The notes under the pieces: generated by a model
Told to the model about the DNA's origin: nothing
Seen by the model: the letters and a program-made list of their open reading frames with translations, nothing else
Databases searched by the model: none
Made by a program: the position numbers and the translations under genes
Source: Komagataeibacter rhaeticus
GTDB lineage: Bacteria > Pseudomonadota > Alphaproteobacteria > Acetobacterales > Acetobacteraceae
NCBI RefSeq assembly: GCF_003207855.1
Contig: NZ_NKTZ01000003.1
Coordinates: forward strand, 186,001 to 250,000
DNA: 64,000 bases
Reading direction: 5' to 3'
Shown: one piece after another, positions 45,324 to 53,899 of the stretch
Layout: each line of letters opens with the position of its first letter
Position numbering within the stretch: position 1 is the first letter of the stretch

Positions 45324-45513
45324 GATATCCATATTCCTGCAGGATAAACCTGATCAGATCAATAATTCACAAAAAACTGACAAAAATTACTTTCGTTATT
45401 ATGAAATAAAATTTTTCAAAAGAAGTCATTGTTACTTTAATATTTTTGAAAAATCTTCACCTGAAGCTTTTTTAAATACCCCCCCTGAAAATTCAGATAT
45501 CCCGATATCTTAC

Positions 45514-45544
45514 AAAAAAACCGGAAAGGCTTTGCCCTTCCGGT
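45514..45544 (-). terminator. Rho-independent terminator of ppk2
   Basis: On the minus strand, ACCGGAAGGGC / GCCTTTCCGGT forms an 11-base stem (one G-T pair) with an AAA loop, followed by seven Ts. Confidence 0.85.
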
Positions 45545-45596
45545 CGGTAATAGGGGTGCTCAGCGCCGTATCTGATAAAAACGGCCTAGTACTGGC

Positions 45597-46526
45597 CTAG
45601 TATTGCTGGGGCACGATCATGCTGTCTGGCACCGGCTGGCGCAGATAATCGGGGCTGAAGACCCGCTCGGGCAGCCTGACTTCCGGCTTCTGGATTTCCT
45701 GATAAGGCACCTGCGAAAGCAGATGGCTTATACAGTTCAGCCGCGCCTTTTTCTTGTCGTCCGCCGGCACGATCCACCAGGGTGCTTCCCTGATATTGGA
45801 ACGTTCCAGCATGATTTCCTTGGCCAGCGTATAGGATTCCCAACGCCTGCGGCTTTCCAGATCCATGGGGCTGAGCTTCCACTGCTTCAGCGGGTCTTCC
45901 ATCCGGGCACGGAAACGCATTTCCTGCTCATCATCGGAAATGGAAAACCAGTATTTGATGATCTGTATGCCACTGCGCACAAGCATGCGCTCGAATTCGG
46001 GAACGGAGCGGAAGAATTCCTCGTATTCCGCATCCGTACAGAAATTCATGACCCGTTCCACCCCGGCACGGTTATACCAGCTGCGGTCAAACAGCACGAT
46101 TTCCCCCGCTGCGGGCAGATGACTGACATAACGCTGGAAATACCACTGCGTGCGCTCCCGGTCATTGGGGGCCGGCAGGGCCGCCACGCGGCATATGCGC
46201 GGATTGAGGCGCTGGGTAATGCGCTTGATCACGCCCCCCTTGCCCGCGGCATCCCGCCCTTCACAGATCACGACCAGCCGGTGCCCGGTATCCTTGATCC
46301 AGTCCTGCAGCTTGACCAGTTCACCCTGCAGCCGCAACAGTTCACGAAAGTAGGTACGGCGGGAATCAGGGGTGCCACGGTCCTTGTCCGCCCCCAGGCG
46401 GCTGTCATCCAGTTCCAGTTCGATTTCTTCGTCAATATCATCCAGCACGTCTTCGCGCAGGCGGTTTCTTTCCCACATCTCTCTGGTACTGCCAGGGACT
46501 TCGGTCATGGCGGGGTACGTCTCCAT
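45597..46526 (-). CDS. ppk2: Polyphosphate kinase 2
   Basis: 309-residue PPK2-family kinase that transfers phosphate between polyphosphate and nucleotides. The Walker A-like EGRDAAGKGG lies at about 89-98. It is followed by RITQRLNPR, the lid-region PAPNDRERTQWYFQRY, and Walker B with LFDRSWYNRAGVERVM. The acidic N-terminus (DDIDEEIELELDDSR) and C-terminus SPDYLRQP.PDSMIVPQQY fit class I members, which usually prefer GDP or ADP. The ATG at 46526 is used (TTG at 46529 adjoins); 46508 is a possible later start. A 54-codon gene lies 14 bases upstream, and it stands beside pit and the pst operon. Confidence 0.94.
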   Translation of the reverse strand: METYPAMTEVPGSTREMWERNRLREDVLDDIDEEIELELDDSRLGADKDRGTPDSRRTYFRELLRLQGELVKLQDWIKDTGHRLVVICEGRDAAGKGGVIKRITQRLNPRICRVAALPAPNDRERTQWYFQRYVSHLPAAGEIVLFDRSWYNRAGVERVMNFCTDAEYEEFFRSVPEFERMLVRSGIQIIKYWFSISDDEQEMRFRARMEDPLKQWKLSPMDLESRRRWESYTLAKEIMLERSNIREAPWWIVPADDKKKARLNCISHLLSQVPYQEIQKPEVRLPERVFSPDYLRQPVPDSMIVPQQY

Positions 46527-46540
46527 CAATGTTCAGGCGA

Positions 46541-46705
46541 TCAGAATTCATCCTGGATGTACACGTCATCATCGGCGGACGGATCAACTTCCGGCAGGGC
46601 GGGCCTGCATCCCGTCCGCCCCCGTGTATCCTTCCAGACCAGGACAACGGCAGGCCGCCATTCTTCCTCAATGGCGGGCGGCGTGTGTTTGCAATCCTTT
46701 TTCAT
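46541..46705 (-). CDS. 54-residue acidic-tailed small protein upstream of ppk2
   Basis: The ATG at 46705 is behind GGGAA with eight-base spacing. The frame encodes MKKDCKHTPPAIEEEWRPAV, then VLVWKDTRGRTG and an acidic end (PSADDDVYIQDEF), and stops 14 bases before ppk2. It has no signal or membrane segment. The orientation, ribosome site, gap and non-random composition suggest a real gene co-transcribed with ppk2. The function is unknown. Confidence 0.6.
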   Translation of the reverse strand: MKKDCKHTPPAIEEEWRPAVVLVWKDTRGRTGCRPALPEVDPSADDDVYIQDEF

Positions 46706-46875
46706 GGCAGCATTCCCAATCCAGATACCTATCCGATCATAGGTCCCGAAAGATATACTGGCGCATTCCCCTTAATAATATGAATATTTGATGAATTTAA
46801 CAAATAAAGATCAAGTTTTATAAATAACTATGGTATTTCCATTAATACTTTAAATCATGAATCCATTCCATGCAC

Positions 46876-47814
46876 TCAGCCTGTAATGGCAATAAAGAAC
46901 GCCATGGTCAGCACCGATACAACGGCACTCAGGAACAGGGTGGAGGCGGCTTCCTGCTCATCCGTCCCGAACCGGACCGCAAGGATGACAACAACCGTCC
47001 CGACCGGAATGGACAGCGCCAGCACCGCCGCGCGCACGACCTCATGCGGGAGACCTGTCATGCCTAGTCCAAGCCACGACAGTCCAGGCACCACGACATT
47101 GCGGACCGCAACCGTAACCAGAACCGGCAGGGTAATGGAAACCCGCTGCAGGAACAGTACGATACCCGAAGCAAACAGGGCAACCCCCGCGGCCGTACCG
47201 CCCAGCAGGGCAAACGCATCCAGCACGGCCACGGGAAAGCGGATATCGCAGGCAACCAGAAGCGTGGCCAGGATCGGGGCCCAGACAATCGGTTCCCGCA
47301 GCGAGACAAGGATCTGGTGCCCCAGATGCAGGCGGGGGTCCGCCCTGTCCATGGTAGCATGCCTGGCCAGCATGACCATGCAGACCGGGGTCTGCACAAG
47401 CACCATGGCGAAGACGGAGGCGGAAATGACAACGGCCGTCGTACTCGGCCCGATCAGCACCGGCAGCATGGCAGACCCGATGAACGGCACGGACGGTGCG
47501 CCCATGGCCAGTCCCTGCAGGGTGGCCACGCCCGCATCACGATGGAAAACATGGCGCGACAGGATATAGGACACCCCGAAGCTTACGCACATGATTCCAA
47601 ACACCGATGCCGCCAGCGGCAACTGGCCCGCCAGGATGGTGCGCGGCATGCGGGCAATTCCCACAAACAGGCTGAGCGGAAAAGCATACAGCATGACCAT
47701 CCGGTTAAGGATGCCGACCTGCTCACCATTGAAATCCCGCCGCCATCCCGCCGCGTAGCCCAGAACAAAAACCACAACAAGCGGCAGCATCGCGGCAATG
47801 ATGGTGGAAAGCAT
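46876..47814 (-). CDS. AEC-family transporter (auxin efflux carrier / malonate type)
   Basis: 312-residue membrane protein with about ten helices in two halves. LPLVVVFVLGYAAGWR at the start and LNRMVMLYAFPLSLFVG are typical of the family. Later come GLAMGAPSVPFIGSAMLPVL and LFASGIVLFLQ. Bacterial members (MdcF, MleP-like) carry dicarboxylates such as malonate or malate. No metabolic neighbour points to a substrate. Confidence 0.88.
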   Translation of the reverse strand: MLSTIIAAMLPLVVVFVLGYAAGWRRDFNGEQVGILNRMVMLYAFPLSLFVGIARMPRTILAGQLPLAASVFGIMCVSFGVSYILSRHVFHRDAGVATLQGLAMGAPSVPFIGSAMLPVLIGPSTTAVVISASVFAMVLVQTPVCMVMLARHATMDRADPRLHLGHQILVSLREPIVWAPILATLLVACDIRFPVAVLDAFALLGGTAAGVALFASGIVLFLQRVSITLPVLVTVAVRNVVVPGLSWLGLGMTGLPHEVVRAAVLALSIPVGTVVVILAVRFGTDEQEAASTLFLSAVVSVLTMAFFIAITG

Positions 47815-48202
47815 GGGCCTTTAGTCCTGTGGCTTGCGTGTAAGGGCACGCGGGGCACGCATGGCCTGATGGGTCAGCAGGCCGCTACCATGCCGCGTAT
47901 GAATGACGGGGGGCAACCACCCCCGGGCGGATCGGGAACGTTGCACAGGCATGGACCGGATGCAAAACGAAAGCAGCCCCGGCAGTGCGGCCACCAGTCT
48001 GGACGACCGGCGGGACAGGGCGCCTGGCCGATGAAAACCGTTTGATAACAAGGGGTGGCCAATTAATAGCTCCCTCTATTTGCGAATGATAATTATCATT
48101 ATTAATGCGTTGATATATAATGTTTTTTTGTTTGATAATGAAGGCCGTTTGCGATATATGACATGAACGATTCTCATTTACCGAAATGAAAAGAACAGCA
48201 CC
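47815..48202. other. Upstream region of bacterioferritin
   Basis: 388 bases. 47815-48050 is GC-rich without a supported gene. 48060-48180 is AT-rich and carries Fur-box-like elements (48085-48100, and GATAATGAA / GATTCTCATTT half-sites near 48134 and 48170), so it is the likely bfr promoter. Confidence 0.55.
48085..48100. promoter_or_regulatory. Fur-box-like palindrome upstream of bfr
   Basis: AATGATAATTATCATT is a perfect 16-base palindrome made of Fur-type hexamers (GATAAT and its inverse), about 100 bases before the bacterioferritin ATG. Iron control of storage is expected, although the sign (activation or repression) cannot be read. Confidence 0.7.
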
Positions 48203-48691
48203 ATGCCAGTCAAGGACCCCAAGGTCATCGAGTTCCTGAACACTCAGCTGACCAATGAACTGACAGCCATCAACCAGTATTACCTGCATGCCCGCACCCT
48301 GCGCCACTGGGGCGTGACCCTGCTGGGCAAGAAGGAATACGAGGAATCCATCGAGGAAATGCGCCACGCCGACTGGCTGATCGAGCGTATCCTGTACCTG
48401 GGTGGCCTGCCCAACGTGCAGCGCTACAACCAGATCCTGGTGGGACAGGACGTGGAGGAAATCCTTAAATGCGACCTGAAGCTGGAAGAAAAGGCCATCG
48501 GTGACCTGCGTGAAGGCATCGCCTATTGCGAAAGCGTGCGCGATTTCGTATCGCGTGACCTGCTGCTCAAGATCCTGGTGAACGAGGAAGAGCACGAGGA
48601 CTTCCTTGACCGCCAGTTCGACCTGATCCGCCAGGTCGGTATCGAGCGTTACATCCAGCTCAACTCCGCCCCTGCCCCCGATCAGGAATAA
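48203..48691 (+). CDS. bfr: Bacterioferritin
   Basis: 162-residue iron-storage protein forming a 24-mer shell. The haem-ligand methionine is in YEESIEEMRHADW (about 53). Ferroxidase ligands are visible as Glu in TNELTAINQYYLHAR, Glu/His in EEMRHAD, and Glu/His in VNEEEHEDFLDRQ. ILYLGGLPNVQRYN is the classical loop. It is preceded by Fur-like sites and followed by fur itself. Confidence 0.96.
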   Translation: MPVKDPKVIEFLNTQLTNELTAINQYYLHARTLRHWGVTLLGKKEYEESIEEMRHADWLIERILYLGGLPNVQRYNQILVGQDVEEILKCDLKLEEKAIGDLREGIAYCESVRDFVSRDLLLKILVNEEEHEDFLDRQFDLIRQVGIERYIQLNSAPAPDQE

Positions 48692-48704
48692 GGCAGTTGC
48701 GCCC

Positions 48705-48725
48705 GGCAGGTACATAGTACCTGCC
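48705..48725. repeat. Hairpin with the same arms as the pit terminator
   Basis: GGCAGGTAC / GTACCTGCC with an ATA loop, just 3' of bfr. The arms are identical to those at 45293-45313. There is no T-run, but a second hairpin (GCAGCCGG / CCGGCTGC) follows, so it may still end or protect the bfr transcript. Confidence 0.7.
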
Positions 48726-48870
48726 ACCTGGCAGCCGGAGACCGGACCGGCTGCGGAACATTCCCGTATTTTACCAATACAGATATAAGCAATTGTAATT
48801 GATGCGGCTGCATGGTTGCTTACATGCAGAATCATATCCAGTCCTGCCCCGGTTCCAGTCAGAGCATACC

Positions 48871-49296
48871 ATGCCACAAGATGATATTCCCCCATCACCC
48901 ATTGCAGATCTATGCCGTGACAAGGGGCTGAAACTGACTGACCAGCGTCGCGTTATTGCCCATGTCCTGTCGGAATCCGATGATCACCCGGATGTGGAAG
49001 AACTCTACCGTCGCGCCTTGGCCATTGATCCGCGCATCTCCATCGCCACCGTCTACCGTACCGTCCGCCTGTTTGAAGAAAAGGGCATCCTGTTGCGGCG
49101 CGATTTTGGTGGCAACCGGGCACGATATGAAAAAACGGACCACGGCAATCACTATCACCTGATTGACGCCAAGACGGGGTCCGTCATTGAATTCGAGGAT
49201 GAAGTGCTGGAGGTCATGCTGCGGCAGATCGCCAGCCGCATGGGGTTCGACCTTGTCACGACACGCCTTGAACTGTTTGGCAAAAAGTTGAAATAG
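48871..49296 (+). CDS. fur: Ferric uptake regulator Fur
   Basis: 141-residue metal-dependent repressor. The winged-helix part has LKLTDQRRVIAHVLSES, HPDVEELYRRA and ISIATVYRTVRLFEEKGIL. The metal and dimer part reads DHGNHYHLIDAKTGSVIEFED and lacks the CxxC of E. coli Fur, as in many alphaproteobacterial Fur/Mur proteins. The ATG at 48871 gives the usual N-terminus (MPQDDIPPS); an upstream ATG at 48799 is less likely. It probably acts on the Fur boxes upstream of bfr and between the P19 genes. Confidence 0.92.
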   Translation: MPQDDIPPSPIADLCRDKGLKLTDQRRVIAHVLSESDDHPDVEELYRRALAIDPRISIATVYRTVRLFEEKGILLRRDFGGNRARYEKTDHGNHYHLIDAKTGSVIEFEDEVLEVMLRQIASRMGFDLVTTRLELFGKKLK

Positions 49297-49661
49297 CCCG
49301 GGCCTGCCCGGCAGGAATACCGGCATCCACAAAACTGTAACCCAAAAATAAATATAAATATATTCCTGCAGGCATAACCAGCGAACTGTACCCTGTCGCC
49401 CTGCCGTAAAACCCCGCGCCGGCGGGCCTGTTGCTTCGACCTGCATGAAACATGCGGCATGTGCTGCCGCCCTGTATAATACAGTCCTGTCCCGGTGGCC
49501 GGTCTCGACATCCTGCCTGGCATGTGACAAACCGCTTTATGTTTTAATAATATCGGTTTTATGTATAAAAAGGCTGTCTGTTGGCGTGAGCCCCCGTTTT
49601 CTCGCGTCCTGAAGGCCCGTCCTGCCCCGCTACAGGATGGACCTGCACGAGAGGATACTGA
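49297..49661. other. Intergenic region fur / TetR regulator
   Basis: 365 bases. It shows no recognisable gene, repeat or terminator. An AT-rich stretch (49320-49360) and another near 49535-49570 may hold the promoter of the TetR gene. Confidence 0.4.
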
Positions 49662-50309
49662 ATGAAGCCCATCGCCACGCCCGATACCCCTTCCCGCCCC
49701 GGACTGCGTGAACGCAAGCAGGCCCGCGTGCGCGATACCCTGATTGCAGAGGCGATGCGCCTGTTTTCCGCCCAGGGGTATGACCAGACCACGGTGGATG
49801 AAATCGCGGACGCAGCCGAGGTTTCACGCCGCACGCTATTCCGCATGTTCGCAACCAAGGCCGATATCGTGCTGGCTTGGACACGCGGCATGACACAGGC
49901 CCTGACCGAGGCCCTGGCCGACTGCCCGGCCGACATGCCCCCCGCCGATGCGATGATGCATGCCTTTACGGCCCTTGTACCCCATATTGCCGCCAACCGG
50001 CATGATACCTATGCCTTTGTCTACCTGATCGAAAAGACCCCTTCCCTGCAGAGCGTCAGCCTGCAGAAATACGGCAAGTGGGAAGACTGCCTGGCCGAAG
50101 GGCTGGCAAAGCGGATAACCGAACGCAAGAGCCGCAGGACCGCAGCGCGCCTTATGGCACGCGGTGGCATTGCGATTTTCCGCACGGCGCTGGATGAATG
50201 GATCAGGCTGCGCGGGCGGCCCGCGCTGGTGCCGCTGTTGCAGAAAACCTACGCGCTGCAGTCAACACTCTGGCCCCGGCCGGAACCGGTTGATGACATG
50301 GCGGATTGA
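49662..50309 (+). CDS. TetR-family transcriptional regulator
   Basis: 215 residues with GAGG before the ATG. The N-terminal DNA-binding domain has ALFSAQGYDQTTVDEIADAAEVSRRTLFRMFATKADIV-type sequence (about 30-66), in short segments AQGYDQTTVDEIA and VSRRTLFRMFATK. The C-terminal ligand domain is helical. The effector and targets are unknown. No efflux gene is adjacent, and the nearest downstream genes run the other way. Confidence 0.9.
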   Translation: MKPIATPDTPSRPGLRERKQARVRDTLIAEAMRLFSAQGYDQTTVDEIADAAEVSRRTLFRMFATKADIVLAWTRGMTQALTEALADCPADMPPADAMMHAFTALVPHIAANRHDTYAFVYLIEKTPSLQSVSLQKYGKWEDCLAEGLAKRITERKSRRTAARLMARGGIAIFRTALDEWIRLRGRPALVPLLQKTYALQSTLWPRPEPVDDMAD

Positions 50310-50387
50310 TTCAGCCCCTGACCGCGCAGACCGGCCATGCCGGGAATGGCCCGGCTACGCGGACAGTCCGCAGGGGCCGCGCCGTGT

Positions 50388-50549
50388 TCAGTAACGGAAG
50401 ATGGACGCTGTTGCCTCTGACAGATCCGCCCATGACATGCCACAGCCATAGGCCGTGCAGGCACAGCCGGACATGACAGTCAGGCCAAGCACTGCCAGCC
50501 CTATTTCATATCCCCTTGACCGAGCGTAAGTCCTGCCTGTCCAGAGCAT
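50388..50549 (-). CDS. Small 53-residue possible lipoprotein or membrane peptide
   Basis: The ATG at 50549 is behind AGGGGAAA with good spacing. It encodes a basic start (MLWTGRTYARSRGYEIG), a hydrophobic stretch (LAVLGLTVMSG) ending in a cysteine that loosely fits a lipobox, three more cysteines nearby, and a short polar tail. The composition is plausible but no family is recognised, so it remains tentative. Confidence 0.4.
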   Translation of the reverse strand: MLWTGRTYARSRGYEIGLAVLGLTVMSGCACTAYGCGMSWADLSEATASIFRY

Positions 50550-50684
50550 AATTTTCCCCTGCTGGAACCGGTTAAAAGATTTTCTGGAACGGGCGCCGCC
50601 AAGAACGCCGTACAGGCTGAAGAACACCGTAATTGCAGAAAGGACGCTGTCCCCGGGTCCGTGTTTTCAGCCCGCCGGCTTCTG

Positions 50685-52480
50685 TCAGAAGCGGAACACG
50701 AAATTGGACTGGTAATAGGTCCCGCCTGATCCACCCGCCTCATTCAGGGCGCGCGAGGTCATGAAGCGTGAGACGTACTGTGTCCACGAGACATGGGTAT
50801 TGATCTGCCACGCCACGGAAGCCTGTGGTGCCATACCAATGAATTTACCCCGGAAATTGCCTGCGAATTTGTAGAACCCGGAGGATTTGTAAACCGGATC
50901 ATTCACACTGTCGCGCCAGAACAGCGGATACTTGATCTGTATGCTCACGGATTTGAACGGCGTAATACGGACCAGCGGCGCAAAGCTGATCAGGTTCGAG
51001 CCCGTCATGTAGGTCGTGGTATCAAGATAGTTGGTCTGCGGATTGAAGGGCGAGACATAGGTACCGATTGTCCCGCTCCGGTCCGACGCATTACCACCGG
51101 AATAGACATCTGTCTGGATACCGGCAAAGGCATTGAGCGCATTTTTGGGCAGGCGTGCCCCGACTACGGAGTTGATGGCATAGGCACTGACATTGCGCGC
51201 CGCATTGTTGCTGGCCTGGCGGAAGACCCCGCCCTGCCAGATTCCGCCCACCGAGAACTCGATCGGACCCGCAACACCATGCCAGCGCATGCCGAAGTTG
51301 TTACGTGTGTTCGACCCCTTGACGGACGTGCCATTCGGACCCGCAATGGCCCCGGCGGAGCCATTGAGCTTATAGCCGATATAGAACGCATCAAGAAACG
51401 AGTACCCCTTCTGCCCCATGAAGGTGAAGTCCGGCGGCGCCCAGGTGGTATTGAAGCCATACAGGCGCGTGGCGTAGTTTTCGGTATCGTGAAACATCTT
51501 GTTTTCACTGTCGTATGTCTGCACGAAATCCCAGCCATCCACGCGGATGCGCTTCCAGACCATATAGGCCCGGAAACCGTCCCATGAGAGTGGCACGTTG
51601 GGGGTCTCACGATTGTACAGCATGTATGATGGCGCATCGAGAAACTGCTGCCGGCCGAAGATGAAGCCGCTTTTGGCACCCAGCATGGTCCACCGCGTCT
51701 CGACGAAGGCCTGCTGCGCATCCAGCCGCTTGCGGTAGGTCGAACCATAGCCATACCCCCCCCAGCCTGCGGCATCGGCATTGATCAGCTGCCCGAAAAA
51801 ACGCAGGTGCGAGCCGATATGCAGGTCCGCCCCATACAGGTTGCGCACACCGAAGCGACCGGAATCATTAGGCTTCTGCGTGCCCAGCTGTGGCCTGCTT
51901 TCAAACCAGTTCCGCAGCCGCGTCTCACCAGAGAAACTGATCCATACATTGCCGCTTCGGGTCAGGGGAATGTATTTCAGCACGTCAAACGGGTCATCGG
52001 ACTTCTTCGTGTGCCGTAGCCGGCTCCAGTCCTCTGCCCAGGGGCCACGCCATAGGTCCCGACCGGGCCAAAGCCCGCTGCCTCGCCATTGCCCCGGTTG
52101 AACACGCCCCAGTCATACTGATGGCCATTCTTGCGGTTTTCCGCGCCACTCATGCGCAGCGGCTGGCCGATCGGGTTGGCATGCGGATAGATCTGGATAG
52201 GGGGCTGGATATGGACAACCATGCTTTCCGGCTGTGATGTCGCCTGGATTCCCACCTGACCGGACTGACGCGCGGGTGTCAGCTCAGCCGCATGCGCGCC
52301 CTGCCCCAGCATGGCCGCCCCCGATGGCAGGCTGAGCAACATGGCCAGAACGGGAAAGTCGGCGGCCTTCCTGCCCGTCCGCACGACGTGGGCGCACAGG
52401 GCAAGCCTGCGGGAATTCCGGATGTTCGCGGTCGTGGCCGGGGTCAGGGAAGGCACCATAGTTACGCACCAGTTCGTCAT
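50685..52480 (-). pseudogene. Frameshifted outer-membrane beta-barrel gene (alginate-export-like)
   Basis: The 5' part (from 52480) encodes a signal region (FPVLAMLLSLPSGAAMLG, cleavage near AHA-A) and PIGQPLRMSGAENRKNGHQ to FGPVGTYGVAP, then goes out of frame. The continuation WAEDWSRLRHTKKSDDPFDV and the whole barrel (SGETRLRNWFESRP ... ending FVFRF) lie in the next frame. One extra C in the CCCC tract at 52041-52044 would join them. The barrel resembles the alginate_exp family of porins. This is a one-base homopolymer change: a real inactivation, phase variation or a sequencing error are all possible. Confidence 0.8.
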
Positions 52481-52873
52481 ATACGGATTTTATCCGCCGT
52501 TAAGCACTAAACATTTTCGTATTATACAGATAAGTTCGCGTCAATCGTGTATTATCATCGGCTTTCGGAAAGTTATCAAAAAAACTTCCCCCGCGGGTCG
52601 TTATTTTACTAACGTGCTGTTATTTAATGTTTTTGTTCAGATTCACCGAAAAGACAATGTGTCATAAAAATTACAGGACCATTTTTTTGACGATTTAAAA
52701 CGTGTTATTGACAGATCCACAAAGCCATCATACAGAATATATAGCGTATTTTTACAGTGATTTTTTAATAGGACGAATCACTGGCATTAAATATCGTCTC
52801 CTCCCTTCGGCACACCCGATGCAAACCGCTTCATATTCTCCATACTTCCTTATATAAAAAAGGAATATAAAAA
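52481..52873. other. AT-rich divergent promoter region
   Basis: 392 bases between the frameshifted barrel gene and the sulfate operon. It is markedly AT-rich throughout, so both promoters are likely here. No riboswitch or regulatory palindrome was recognised, and no gene was seen. Confidence 0.45.
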
Positions 52874-53899
52874 GTGGCCAAACCATCATTCCCGACCCGG
52901 CGCAGCCTGATGCAGGCCACCTTCGCAGCCGCCGCCACCCTTGCCTTCCGCCCCCCGCAGGCCCGGGCGGCGACAGGGCTGCTGAATGTATCATACGACC
53001 CGACGCGTGAATTATATCAGGACATTGATACCGGGTTCACCCGCCTGTGGGCCAGCCAGCATGGCGGCGCGACCGTGCAGGTCCGTACGTCCCATGGCGG
53101 GTCCGGGGCACAGGCGCGCTCTGTGCTGGAAGGGGCGCCTGCGGATATCGTCACGCTGGCCCTGGCCTATGACATCGATGCCCTGGCCCATGCCGGCCTG
53201 CTGGCCACCGACTGGCAGAGCCGCCTGCCCCATAACGCCACACCCTATACCAGCACCATCGTGTTCCTGGTACGCAAGGGAAATCCCAAGAACATCCATG
53301 ACTGGCCGGACCTGATCCGTGAGGGGGTGCAGGTCATCACCCCCAACCCCAAGACATCGGGCGGCGCGCGGTGGAACTACCTTGCCGCATGGGGCTGGGC
53401 ACTGCGCCAGCCGGGCGGTACGCCAGAGACTGCGCGCGCCTATCTCAAATCCCTGTTTGCCCATGTGCCGGTACTGGACACCGGGGCACGCGGCGCCACC
53501 AACAGCTTTGTCCAGCGCGGCCTGGGTGACGTGCTGGTGGCATGGGAAGCCGAGGCCCTGCTGGCCACGCGCGAGATCGGGCCGGACCAGTTCGACATGA
53601 TCGTCCCCCCCCTGACCATCCTGGCCGAACCGCCAGTGGCCGTGGTGGACCGCAACGCGCAGGCCCATGGCACGACGGAACTGGCGCGGGCCTATGTGGA
53701 CTACCTGTTCAGCGATGCAGGGCAGAAAACGGGAGCGAAACATTATTTCCGTCCCGTCAACGCCGCCATCCTGGCGGAAAATCAGGACCGTTTTACCCCC
53801 ACGACCACCTTTGACATCGCAAGCCTTGGCGGCTGGGCCAAAGTGCAGGCCACGCATTTCGCCGATGGCGGCCTTTTTGATGGCGTCTACACGAAATGA
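52874..53899 (+). CDS. sbp: Sulfate ABC transporter substrate-binding protein
   Basis: 341-residue periplasmic binding protein. A GTG start follows AGGA. The N-terminus has a twin-arginine-like TRRSLMQATFAAAATLAF, so Tat export is possible. LNVSYDPTRELYQDID, VRTSHGGSGAQARSVLEG, NPKTSGGARWNYLAAW and GLGDVLVAWEAEALL are the sulfate-binding family motifs. It feeds CysT/CysW. Its stop overlaps the cysT start (ATGA), and a cysP-type name would fit equally well. Confidence 0.93.
   Translation: MAKPSFPTRRSLMQATFAAAATLAFRPPQARAATGLLNVSYDPTRELYQDIDTGFTRLWASQHGGATVQVRTSHGGSGAQARSVLEGAPADIVTLALAYDIDALAHAGLLATDWQSRLPHNATPYTSTIVFLVRKGNPKNIHDWPDLIREGVQVITPNPKTSGGARWNYLAAWGWALRQPGGTPETARAYLKSLFAHVPVLDTGARGATNSFVQRGLGDVLVAWEAEALLATREIGPDQFDMIVPPLTILAEPPVAVVDRNAQAHGTTELARAYVDYLFSDAGQKTGAKHYFRPVNAAILAENQDRFTPTTTFDIASLGGWAKVQATHFADGGLFDGVYTK

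Noticed and set aside
52481-52873. Riboswitch or attenuator upstream of the sulfate operon
   Set aside because: Scanned for recognisable riboswitch-like or terminator-like hairpins; only AT-rich sequence was seen.
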